A stretch of 5,166 bases of DNA from Pseudomonadota bacterium (GTDB lineage Bacteria; Pseudomonadota; Alphaproteobacteria; Azospirillales; Azospirillaceae): assembly GCA_023416455.1 (NCBI GenBank), contig JAEZHQ010000594.1, forward strand, positions 1-5,166. The letters are read 5' to 3'. Positions 1-5,102 of this stretch are shown here, one piece after another. The notes beneath the pieces were generated by a model, which had not been told where the DNA came from, searched no databases, and saw nothing but the letters and a program-made list of their open reading frames with translations. Position numbers and translations under genes: made by a program. The stretch's first letter is position 1. Each line of letters begins with the position of its first letter.

Positions 1-17
1 CCGGACCGGAGTGAGAG

Positions 18-68
18 ATTGTTACGGTTACTGGCCACAACCTATGGAATAGAATTGTTACGGTAACA
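18..68. promoter_or_regulatory. Pair of operator-like repeats (ATTGTTACGGTWAC)
   Basis: The 14-base motif ATTGTTACGGTTAC at 18-31 recurs as ATTGTTACGGTAAC at 54-67, differing at one base and starting 36 bp apart. The second copy lies in a perfect 13-bp palindrome with a single central base, TGTTACGGTAACA (56-68). The first copy is an imperfect version. Two similar palindromic sites next to a promoter are typical of a dimeric repressor such as a TetR/AcrR-family protein. That family assignment is inference. No regulator gene is visible in the window. Confidence 0.45.
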
Positions 69-76
69 TCTCGCAA
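48..76 (-). promoter_or_regulatory. Candidate leftward promoter overlapping the operator
   Basis: On the minus strand TTGCGA (76-71) and TCTATT (53-48) are separated by exactly 17 bases. Each matches the housekeeping sigma-70 consensus at four of six positions. The palindrome 56-68 fills the spacer, a classic position for a repressor that blocks RNA polymerase. The second repeat (18-31) would lie just downstream of the transcription start. The regulated gene would be to the left of the window, so this cannot be confirmed here. Confidence 0.35.
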
Positions 77-443
77 GAGCGGTCCGGATCGCGGCCCAAT
101 GGCAGAACGGTTTCGAAGCGAAGCGCAGGTCGGCGGCGTGATGTCCTGATTCCCCCATGGCAGGCCTGCGATGCGGAAACCCGATCGCCCATCGGATAAG
201 CACAGCGGATGCGGTGGCTTGTGCGTGTGGGCCGGTCTGTCTGTTCGCGTTTTTCCGCAGGGTGGCTGTGCGGCCAGCCTGGCTGCCGACATCGTTTCGA
301 TCGGCACCTCCGGCAAGTGACTTTGGTGCACAACTCGGCGTTCTGACGGATTCGGCCCTGCTACGCTGGTGATCAAGCGACCTTGCAGGAGATCGGCATG
401 CCGAGGCTGGTCATGATGTTTGGGCCTCCTCCGGAGCGATGGA

Positions 444-479
444 CACCTCTGTTAAGCTCCCGCTGGGAGCGGAGAGGTG
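444..479 (+). promoter_or_regulatory. Hairpin sequestering the orfA ribosome binding site
   Basis: Two nested inverted repeats precede the orfA start: CACCTCT (444-450) pairs with AGAGGTG (473-479), and inside it GCTCCC (456-461) pairs with GGGAGC (465-470) around a three-base loop. The Shine-Dalgarno-like GGAGAGG (471-477) sits in the outer stem, just ahead of the ATG at 483. Insertion sequences commonly use such structures to stop translation of transcripts that read in from flanking DNA. Here it would be only a relic. Confidence 0.5.
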
Positions 480-482
480 GAC

Positions 483-703
483 ATGACGACGAAACGGCGC
501 TCTTCACGGACCAGTTCAAACGGGAAGCCGAAAGCAGTAGCCGCCCCCTGGAGCACGTCGCCAAGGACTTGGGCATCCAGCCGTCAATGCTGCGCACATG
601 GCGGCGGCGCGTTTCCGGGCCAGGGGGGCCGGCGCAGCTCCCCACGAAGCAAGCGCCGGCCCTCCTGGACGCCGGCGATCAACCGGCGGAAATCGCGCGC
701 CTG
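483..703 (+). pseudogene. IS3-family transposase orfA, frameshifted and truncated
   Basis: OrfA of IS3-family elements is a helix-turn-helix protein of about 100 residues that binds the IS ends and is fused to the OrfB integrase by programmed frameshifting. The start MTTKRR is read from the ATG at 483. The reading frame then shifts near 500-503 and continues as FTDQFKREA, then RPLEHVAKDLGIQPSMLRTW and SGPGGPAQLPTKQA, ending near AEIARL (to about 703). The helix-turn-helix core (VAKDLGI, SMLRTWRR) is easily recognised. A few residues expected after FKREA (often VALL in relatives) also appear to be missing, which fits a second small deletion. The C-terminal leucine-zipper part is gone. This is a decayed copy and not a functional gene. 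Confidence 0.75.
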
Positions 704-1105
704 TCAGCCCGGACGGGCGGTCGGGGAGACGTCGCCCATGGACTCCGAGGCCGGGACGTAGGGCTCGTCGGCCAGCCCGCTCACCTTCGCCGCCATGATG
801 AAGTCGTTCTCGTGCAGGCCGTTGATCTTGTGCGTCCAGAAGGTGACGGTGCAGTGGCCCCAGCCGAAGAGGATCTCGGCGTGGTGGCCCTCCGCCTCGC
901 ACAGCGCGCCGACGCGCATGGCGAAATCCTGCGCCTGCCGGAAATCGGCGAAGCGGAAGTCGCGCTCCAGCCGGTCGGGGGAGGCGCGGAGCCTCCAGCC
1001 CGGCAACTGGACGAGGCGGTCTTCCGCCATCGCACGGTCCATCGGGGGAATGCCGCCCCGGCACGGCTCGCAGCTTCTGCCCGCGAGATCCTGTTGCGCC
1101 GCCAT
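704..1105 (-). CDS. phhB: Pterin-4a-carbinolamine dehydratase
   Basis: A cytosolic enzyme of 133 residues that dehydrates 4a-hydroxytetrahydrobiopterin to quinonoid dihydropterin, recycling the cofactor of aromatic amino acid hydroxylases such as phenylalanine hydroxylase. The N-terminus has the CxPC-GG-PP segment (C12, C15, GG 17-18, PP 20-21) seen in many bacterial members. The catalytic region is EGHHAE (72-77), followed at the expected spacings by W82, H92 and D101, so the family pattern is met except that Ala76 replaces the usual Pro/Cys/Ser after the two histidines. The ATG at 1105 is preceded by AAGGAGAGGGAC, a good ribosome binding site, which decides the start against longer upstream frames. 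The family normally ends soon after the AAKV segment (105-108). Here about 25 further residues run to a stop codon at the IS remnant boundary. No phenylalanine hydroxylase gene is in the window. Confidence 0.88.
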   Translation of the reverse strand: MAAQQDLAGRSCEPCRGGIPPMDRAMAEDRLVQLPGWRLRASPDRLERDFRFADFRQAQDFAMRVGALCEAEGHHAEILFGWGHCTVTFWTHKINGLHENDFIMAAKVSGLADEPYVPASESMGDVSPTARPG

Positions 1106-1220
1106 GTCCCTCTCCTTTTTTGCTGCTGTTCGTCCGGGGCCATGCCCGTCCAACAAGCCTGGGGCGGAAGGCCGGCTCCGGCAAGCCCGCGACCGTTGAG
1201 GCGCCGCCGGGCTTCGGTTC

Positions 1221-1256
1221 GTGCCGCGTGCGTTTGTTCCGAAACGCACGCGGCAC
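1221..1256. repeat. Perfect 15-bp inverted repeat
   Basis: GTGCCGCGTGCGTTT (1221-1235) and AAACGCACGCGGCAC (1242-1256) are exact reverse complements around the six-base spacer GTTCCG. Neither side is followed by a T-tract, so it is not a standard intrinsic terminator, and a terminator is not expected between divergent genes. It could be a large dyad operator, a leader RNA hairpin for one of the flanking genes, or a dispersed extragenic palindrome. The sequence alone does not distinguish these. Confidence 0.85.
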
Positions 1257-1298
1257 TCCGGGCCTTTGCCTTGCGAGCGGATTCACGCTTCAAATCGA

Positions 1299-1327
1299 TT
1301 CCGATTCTACGCGATCCGCTCTATAGG
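1299..1327 (+). promoter_or_regulatory. Weak candidate promoter for the glycosylase gene
   Basis: TTCCGA (1299-1304) and TATAGG (1322-1327) are separated by 17 bases in a locally AT-richer patch upstream of the gene starting at 1394. The -10 matches the sigma-70 consensus at four of six positions and the -35 at three. The spacing and location are right, but such weak matches occur by chance. Confidence 0.25.
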
Positions 1328-1393
1328 AGCCGGAGGCCGGACCCGTCCGTCTCCCCGGCGGCAGCCCCGCACCCACAACCCGGATCCCGCGCG

Positions 1394-1987
1394 ATGACCG
1401 ATCTGCCCTTCGCCGACTACCAGACGCCGTCGCAGCCGGCGGCCGGGCCGCGGCTGGCCATCGTGGGCGAGGCCCCGGGCGCGGAAGAGGCCCGGCAGGG
1501 CAAGCCTTTCGTCGGGCGCAGCGGCCGGCTGCTCGACGAGACGCTGGCCGCCGCCGGCGTGGAGAGGGCGCAATGCCTCGTCGCCAACGTCTTCCGCCTT
1601 CAGCCCCCGGGCAACAAGGTCGGCCATTTCTTCGCCTCGCGCACCCGCGCCCGCAAGGAGGGCCGCGCCATCGACGAGCGCTGGGGGCCGTTCGGCACCT
1701 CCGACTGGGTGCTGGCCGAGTTCTCCGGCGAGATCGCGCATCTCCAGCGGACGCTGGAGGCGTATGCGCCGCGTGTCGTCGTCGCGCTGGGCCGCACGCC
1801 GCTGTGGGCGCTGACCGGGCGGAACGGGATCATGCAGCTGCGCGGCACCGTGCAGCCCTGCCGCCTGGTGCCGGGGGCCGAGGTGGTGCCGACCTTCCAC
1901 CCCGCCTACATCCTGCGCGGCCAACTCGCCGAGCAGCCGACCTTCCTGGCCGACCTGTCGCTGGCCGTGGCCCGCCTTTCGGCCTGA
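1394..1987 (+). CDS. Uracil-DNA glycosylase superfamily protein (family 4-like)
   Basis: This 197-residue protein belongs to the uracil-DNA glycosylase fold, whose members remove uracil from DNA in base excision repair. Motif A is GEAPGAEEARQGKPFVGRSG (25-44), followed by NVFRLQPPGN (65-74), the strand RVVVALG (127-133), and motif B with FHPAYILR (168-175). Family 4 enzymes normally coordinate a 4Fe-4S cluster with four cysteines. Here only C61 and C156 are present, and the position usually held by Cys in the KCRPPGN-like segment is Leu69. About 40 residues (75-115) form an insertion between PPGN and the following helix. Similar cluster-free versions occur, as I recall, in alphaproteobacteria and phages. 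The ATG at 1394 lacks a strong Shine-Dalgarno sequence, but it lies just before the conserved core. The frame stays open upstream only by chance. Activity on uracil is inferred from the family. Confidence 0.85.
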   Translation: MTDLPFADYQTPSQPAAGPRLAIVGEAPGAEEARQGKPFVGRSGRLLDETLAAAGVERAQCLVANVFRLQPPGNKVGHFFASRTRARKEGRAIDERWGPFGTSDWVLAEFSGEIAHLQRTLEAYAPRVVVALGRTPLWALTGRNGIMQLRGTVQPCRLVPGAEVVPTFHPAYILRGQLAEQPTFLADLSLAVARLSA

Positions 1988-1999
1988 GGATCCCCGCAC

Positions 2000-2965
2000 C
2001 TACGGCGCCTGCGCGGCCGCCGCCGCCTCGGCCAGCCCGAGGAAGGCCGGAAGCTCGTGGGTGATGACGTAGGTGGGGATGGGGAGGAGATAGTCGCGCA
2101 GGCGGCCCTTCTCGACGAAGCGCTTGCGGAATCGGGAATGCATGAACAGCCCGCCCAGCTTGGGCACGATGCCGCCGGCGATGTAGACGCCGCCGCGCGC
2201 CCCCAGCGTCAGGGCGAGGTTGCCCGCGGCGGTGCCGAGCATGGCGCAGAACATCTCCACCGCCTCCACGCAGTGCGGGTTGGTGCCGGCCACGGCGGCG
2301 TCGTTCACCTGGGCGGGGGTGAAGCGTTCCGGCTCGCGGTTGTCGAGGATGCACAGGGCCTCGTACAGGTTGACCAGCCCGGGTCCGGACAGCACGCGCT
2401 CGGCCGAGACATGGTCGTGGGCCTTGCGCAGCTGCCCCAGCACCGCGCTCTCGCGGTCGCTGACCGGGGCCATGGTGACGTGCCCGCCCTCGCCGGACAG
2501 GGCGGTCCAGCCATTGGCGCCCGGCACCAGCCCGGACACGCCGAGTCCGCTGCCGGGGCCGATGACGCCGATGACGGCGCCCGGCTCCGGCGTGCCGTCG
2601 CCCACCTGGCGGCGGTCGGCCGGGGTCAGGCGCGGCACCGACAGGGCCACCGCGGTGAAGTCGTTGATGACCGCCAGCCGCTCCAGCGCCAGCGCGCCGC
2701 GGACCTCCTCGATGGAGAAGGACCAGCCGCGGTTGGTCATGACCACCCGGTCGCCGGTCACCGGGCCGGCGATGGCGAAGGCGCCGCGGGTCGGCCGGGG
2801 CGACGGTTGCAGCGCGGTCAGGTAGGCCGAGGCCGCCGCCGCCAGCGACGGGTGGTCGGCGCTGCGCAGGATTCGGGAATCGCGGACGCCGCGGCCGTCG
2901 ATCAGGCCGAAGCGCGCGTTGGTGCCGCCGATGTCGGCGACCAGGGTGAGGGTGTCGGACGTCAT
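2000..2965 (-). CDS. glk: Glucokinase
   Basis: This cytosolic enzyme phosphorylates glucose with ATP to glucose-6-phosphate. Its 321 residues are the usual length for the E. coli Glk type of bacterial glucokinase. Visible motifs in order are the phosphate-binding ADIGGTNAR (10-18), AIAGPV (64-69), NDFTA (101-105) with the catalytic Asp102, IGPGSGLGV (135-143), the sugar-binding SGEGGH (157-162), LSGPGLVNLYEA (192-203) and the C-terminal YIAGGIVPKL (261-270). The ATG is 10 bases beyond the otsA stop codon on the same strand, so the genes are probably co-transcribed and possibly translationally coupled. No strong Shine-Dalgarno sequence precedes it, and the nearest purine stretch lies at the otsA 3' end. 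The C-terminus is alanine-rich. The gene converges on the glycosylase gene with only 12 bp between stop codons. Confidence 0.95.
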   Translation of the reverse strand: MTSDTLTLVADIGGTNARFGLIDGRGVRDSRILRSADHPSLAAAASAYLTALQPSPRPTRGAFAIAGPVTGDRVVMTNRGWSFSIEEVRGALALERLAVINDFTAVALSVPRLTPADRRQVGDGTPEPGAVIGVIGPGSGLGVSGLVPGANGWTALSGEGGHVTMAPVSDRESAVLGQLRKAHDHVSAERVLSGPGLVNLYEALCILDNREPERFTPAQVNDAAVAGTNPHCVEAVEMFCAMLGTAAGNLALTLGARGGVYIAGGIVPKLGGLFMHSRFRKRFVEKGRLRDYLLPIPTYVITHELPAFLGLAEAAAAAQAP

Positions 2966-2975
2966 GATGCAGGTT

Positions 2976-4373
2976 TCATCCGTAGGGCGCCCGCGTCAAG
3001 GCGTCGACGTAGGTCTCGCGCCACCATCCGATGTCGTGGGCGCGCAGGGTCCGCATCAGGGCGGCGTGGCGCTCGCGCCGCTCGCCCAGCGGCATGGTCA
3101 GGGCGCGTTGCAGCGTGTCGGCGACGCCCTCCACGTCGAAGGGGTTGACGATCAGCGCCTCCCCCATCTCGCGCGCCGCCCCGGCGAAGCAGGACAGCAC
3201 CAGCACGCCCGGATCGTCGGCGTCCTGGCAGGCCACATACTCCTTGGCGACCAGGTTCATGCCGTCGCGCAGCGGGGTCACCAGGCCGACGTTGGCGGTC
3301 CGGTAGAATCCGGCCAGCACGCGCCGGCCGAAGCTCTTGTTCAGGTAGCGGATGGGCACCCAGTCGAACTCGGCGAAGCGGCCGTTGATGCGGCCCGACA
3401 GCTCCGACAGCTCGCGCCGGATGGCGATGTATTCGGGCACGTCCTCGCGCGAGGGCGGGGCGACCTGGAGGAAGGAGACCCGGTTGCAATGCTCCGGGTA
3501 GGTGGCCAGCAGCTGCTCGAAAGCCTGGAAGCGCTGGGGCAGCCCCTTGGAATAGTCGAGCCGGTCGACCCCGATGATCAGCCGGCGCCCGACCAGGCTC
3601 TCCTTCAGCCGCTCCGAATGGCGGGAGCGCGCGGCGGTGCGGGCCAGGCTCTCCAGGTTGGCGGTGTCGATGCTGATGGGGAAGGCCCTGGCCAGCAGCG
3701 TGCGCCCGAAAGCCCGGATCAGCAGGGCGCCGTCGGGACCCTGCTCGTCGACCGTGCCGTCGGTCTCCTGGCGGATGTAGTCGGCGAAGCAGCGCAGGTC
3801 GACCTGCGTGTGGAAGCCCACGAGGTCGTAGGCGCACAGCTCGCGGATCAGCTCGCGGTGGTTGGGCAGCACCACCAGCACCTCGGGCGCCGGGAAGGGC
3901 GTGTGCAGGAAGAAGCCGATGCGCTGGGTGCAGCCGCGCTGGCGCAGCTCCTCGCCGAAGGGGATCAGGTGGTAGTCGTGCACCCAGACCATGTCGTCCG
4001 GGCGCAGGAGCGGCGCCAGCCGTTCGGCGAAATAGCCGTTGACCCGCTTGTAGCCCTCGCGGGTGCGGCGGCTGACCTCGATCAGGCCCAGCCGGTAGTG
4101 GAACAGCGGCCACAGCGTCTGGTTGGCGAAGCCGTTGTAATACTCCTCGAAGTCGCGGCGCCCGAGATCGAGCGTCGCGTAGGTCAGCCGGCCGACGTCG
4201 GTGCGCCGGGGTTCGTCCTGCGACTCCCCCTCGGCCACCGTGCCGCTCCAGCCGAACCAGATGCCGCCGGTTTTCTTCAGCGCGGCCAGGACGGCGACGG
4301 CCAGCCCGCCGGCCGCCTGCTTGCCCTCGTCGATGGGGGCGACGCGGTTGGATACGACGACCAGTCTGCTCAC
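2976..4373 (-). CDS. otsA: Trehalose-6-phosphate synthase (GT20)
   Basis: OtsA transfers glucose from UDP-glucose to glucose-6-phosphate, giving trehalose-6-phosphate, the first step of the OtsAB pathway for this osmo- and desiccation protectant. The 465-residue product is close to the E. coli length. Landmarks are SNRVAP (8-13), the GG loop (22-23), the YYNGFANQTLWP segment (78-89), VWVHDYHL (129-136) with Asp133, FFLHTPFP (154-161) with His157, GVDRLDYSKG (268-277) with Arg271 and Lys276, and PLRDGMNLVAKEY (367-379) with Asp370 and Glu378. All expected substrate-binding residues are present. The GTG at 4373 is chosen because homology starts at SRLVVVSNR directly after it. The frame remains open far upstream without family resemblance. 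The ribosome binding site is modest (GAAGAGAG, about 10 bases away). otsB is not adjacent in the window, and glk follows after 10 bp. A candidate EcfG promoter lies about 75-100 bp upstream. Confidence 0.95.
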   Translation of the reverse strand: MSRLVVVSNRVAPIDEGKQAAGGLAVAVLAALKKTGGIWFGWSGTVAEGESQDEPRRTDVGRLTYATLDLGRRDFEEYYNGFANQTLWPLFHYRLGLIEVSRRTREGYKRVNGYFAERLAPLLRPDDMVWVHDYHLIPFGEELRQRGCTQRIGFFLHTPFPAPEVLVVLPNHRELIRELCAYDLVGFHTQVDLRCFADYIRQETDGTVDEQGPDGALLIRAFGRTLLARAFPISIDTANLESLARTAARSRHSERLKESLVGRRLIIGVDRLDYSKGLPQRFQAFEQLLATYPEHCNRVSFLQVAPPSREDVPEYIAIRRELSELSGRINGRFAEFDWVPIRYLNKSFGRRVLAGFYRTANVGLVTPLRDGMNLVAKEYVACQDADDPGVLVLSCFAGAAREMGEALIVNPFDVEGVADTLQRALTMPLGERRERHAALMRTLRAHDIGWWRETYVDALTRAPYG

Positions 4374-4660
4374 GGCCAGGGAACTCTCTTCCGGTTGCGT
4401 CCGGCCACGCGAAGCGCGGCCGCTCCTTTGGCGCTGCGCACCGACGAAACGACGGGTGCCGGGGTTGGTTCCCCGGGGACCATGCCCCCGGGTTCCCTCC
4501 CGGCCGGGGGCCTTACGGTCGGGGGTGAGGGCGGGCTTGTCAAGGTTCCGTCGGCCCCGCCCCGGCCGGCACGGGGCTGCGGCGACCCCGCCGGCCGCCT
4601 TTGTGCAACGCAACACGAAGCCGTCCCCCGACGCACGGAAGGCCCCAAGGCAAGGGCCGT
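4374..4660 (-). other. otsA upstream region and leader
   Basis: A non-coding GC-rich stretch between otsA and the small-RNA candidate. It contains the EcfG-type promoter (separate entry). In the predicted leader there is an imperfect hairpin, GGCCACGC (4403-4410) with GCGCGGCC (4414-4421), one mismatch, three-base loop. Farther upstream, GCCCCCGG and CCGGGGGC around 4484-4512 can form another GC-rich hairpin. On the minus strand a perfect TTGACA (4544-4539) lacks a plausible -10 box. Frames running through the region have no family resemblance. Confidence 0.5.
4446..4472 (-). promoter_or_regulatory. Candidate EcfG (general stress) promoter of otsA
   Basis: On the minus strand GGAAC (4472-4468) and CGTTTC (4451-4446) are separated by exactly 16 bases. 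The published consensus for the alphaproteobacterial general stress sigma factor EcfG is GGAAC-N16/17-CGTT. The predicted start near 4438 gives a leader of about 65 bases to the otsA GTG. Trehalose synthesis genes are known members of this stress regulon in several alphaproteobacteria. Orientation, spacing and target gene all agree. Direct proof would need a transcription start map. Confidence 0.65.
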
Positions 4661-4696
4661 AAGACGGTGAATTGGCAGGAATAGACGCTTCTCTGC

Positions 4697-4725
4697 TTGA
4701 CCCCGTCGGGGGGCGACTCCATATT
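4697..4725 (+). promoter_or_regulatory. Candidate promoter of the small RNA
   Basis: TTGACC (4697-4702, five of six matches to TTGACA) and CATATT (4720-4725, four of six matches to TATAAT) are separated by 17 bases, the best housekeeping-type promoter seen in the window. The spacer contains an 11-bp palindrome, CCCCGTCGGGG (4701-4711), that could be a regulator site. The predicted start is near 4731-4733. Confidence 0.5.
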
Positions 4726-4730
4726 GTGCA

Positions 4731-4833
4731 GTGCGGCATCGGCGGCGTCCGTGACCCCGCCGGTGGCGCAACGCACTTCTTGGGCGTTTCCTCCCTAGAC
4801 TCAGGGCCGGGGTGCAAGCTCCGGCCCTTTTTT
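4731..4833 (+). ncRNA. Candidate small regulatory RNA
   Basis: A promoter and an intrinsic terminator on the plus strand enclose about 100 bases with no credible protein. No plus-strand gene ends upstream: the nearest plus-strand stop codon is at 1987, and otsA and glk read the other way. So the terminator needs some other transcript. The predicted RNA has a 5' hairpin CGGCGG/CCGCCG (4740-4745, 4757-4762), a small hairpin around GTGGCGCAACGCAC (4763-4776), an unpaired stretch with TTTCCTCCC (4787-4795), and the terminator hairpin. A CCUCCC-type anti-Shine-Dalgarno stretch in a loop is common in trans-acting alphaproteobacterial sRNAs. I do not recognise it as 6S, SRP or tmRNA. It could instead be an attenuated leader of the gene at 5109. 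Confidence 0.45.
4803..4833 (+). terminator. Intrinsic terminator, rightward
   Basis: AGGGCCGG (4803-4810) pairs perfectly with CCGGCCCT (4821-4828), extended inward by a G-U and a G-C pair, with a six-base loop, and runs into six consecutive T residues (4828-4833). This is the clearest rho-independent terminator in the window. It works only rightward, because the minus-strand side has no T-tract. It isolates the gene at 5109 from upstream transcription. Confidence 0.85.
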
Positions 4834-4978
4834 CCAAGTCCCGGAGCGGTTCCCCCTGGCCCGCAGCGCGGCGGGCGCGGCGTGGATGGTCGGCGGCGTG
4901 ACCCAGCCCGGCCGGCGTCCGGCGAGCCCGGCGCGATCCGCCCTGCGGCCTCAGCGATTCGGCCGGGCCTTCCGCCCC

Positions 4979-5020
4979 ATTCCAGGCTGGAATGAGTAAT
5001 ATTCTGACGGCTGGAATTCC
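4979..5020. promoter_or_regulatory. 15-bp palindrome plus extra half-site (possible regulator binding site)
   Basis: ATTCCAGGCTGGAAT (4979-4993) is a perfect palindrome with one central base. Its right half, GGCTGGAAT, recurs exactly at 5009-5017, 24 bp away on the same face spacing, and there continues into GGAATTCC (5013-5020). Between them TAATAT (4997-5002) resembles a -10 box, while no -35 box is visible at the right distance. The palindrome overlaps the expected -35 position, which would suit an activator-dependent promoter for the gene at 5109. The regulator is unknown. Confidence 0.4.
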
Positions 5021-5102
5021 CTCCTCCCGGCTCCGCCCCTAGGGTTGCGGGCCTGAACGAAAAGCGCGGCGCGCAACAGCGCGTGCCGCAAGTGGGGAGG
5101 AG
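5021..5102 (+). promoter_or_regulatory. Possible Shine-Dalgarno-sequestering leader
   Basis: CTCCTCCC (5021-5028) is exactly complementary to GGGAGGAG (5095-5102), the ribosome binding site of the gene at 5109. Between them lie a possible small stem GCCC/GGGC (5035-5038, 5049-5052) and a nine-pair hairpin with one G-U pair, GCGGCGCGC (5066-5074) with GCGTGCCGC (5081-5089), loop AACAGC. If the transcript starts near 5009, the leader could hide its own ribosome binding site. The pairing is visible, but a regulatory role is inference. Confidence 0.3.

Larger units (their letters stand above)
1..439. other. Intergenic region without a convincing gene
   Basis: No reading frame here resembles a known protein. 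The two longest open frames (58-333 minus and 157-372 plus) overlap each other, have arginine- or cysteine-rich low-quality translations and lack good ribosome binding sites. The left 76 bases contain a repeated operator-like motif and a candidate leftward promoter, listed separately. The rest, about 77-439, shows nothing I can assign apart from a 12-bp palindrome at 393-404. It ends where the insertion-sequence remnant begins. Confidence 0.6.
440..703 (+). mobile_element. IS3-family insertion sequence remnant (left end only)
   Basis: The segment starts near TGGACACCTCTGTTAAG (440-456), which looks like a left terminal inverted repeat, followed by a hairpin and the start of an IS3-type orfA. 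Only about 264 bp survive. The rest of orfA, all of orfB (the DDE transposase) and the right inverted repeat are absent. The IS-like sequence stops at about 703, where the phhB stop codon begins. The element cannot be active. The exact left boundary is a judgement from the terminal sequence, since no second end is available for comparison. Confidence 0.65.
1106..1393. other. Divergent intergenic region between phhB and the glycosylase gene
   Basis: These 288 bp separate two divergently transcribed genes and should contain both promoters. The part next to phhB holds its ribosome binding site. I found no convincing -35/-10 pair for phhB. The middle holds a perfect 15-bp inverted repeat, and the right part a weak rightward promoter candidate, both listed separately. 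Open frames across this stretch are antisense or upstream extensions without family resemblance. Confidence 0.6.

Noticed and set aside
58..372. Open frames 58-333 (minus) and 157-372 (plus)
   Set aside because: They overlap each other, have poor ribosome binding sites and unnatural composition, and show no family motif.
393..404. 12-bp palindrome TCGGCATGCCGA
   Set aside because: It is isolated, not near a start codon of a real gene, and short enough to be chance in GC-rich DNA.
670..688. Hairpin CGCCGG/CCGGCG as a terminator for phhB
   Set aside because: It has only six base pairs and no T-tract on the minus-strand side, and it lies inside the orfA remnant.
383..1987. A 534-codon plus-strand open frame joining the orfA remnant to the glycosylase
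   Set aside because: The middle part (704-1105) is antisense to phhB, and the frame is open only because of high GC. The glycosylase has its own start at 1394.
4539..4544. Perfect TTGACA on the minus strand upstream of otsA
   Set aside because: No acceptable -10 box lies 16-19 bases downstream, so I do not call a second promoter.
2057..4670. Long plus-strand open frames opposite glk and otsA
   Set aside because: They are antisense shadows of two clearly recognised minus-strand enzymes and show low-complexity Ala/Gly/Arg/Gln translations.
4374..4817. Upstream extension of otsA to an ATG at 4817
   Set aside because: The added 148 residues have no family resemblance, and the extension would cross the terminator, the sRNA candidate and the EcfG promoter. 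Homology starts right after the GTG at 4373.
4731..4833. 6S, SRP or tmRNA identity for the small RNA candidate
   Set aside because: The conserved SRP loop sequence, the tmRNA tag/tRNA-like ends and a long 6S-like central bubble are not present.
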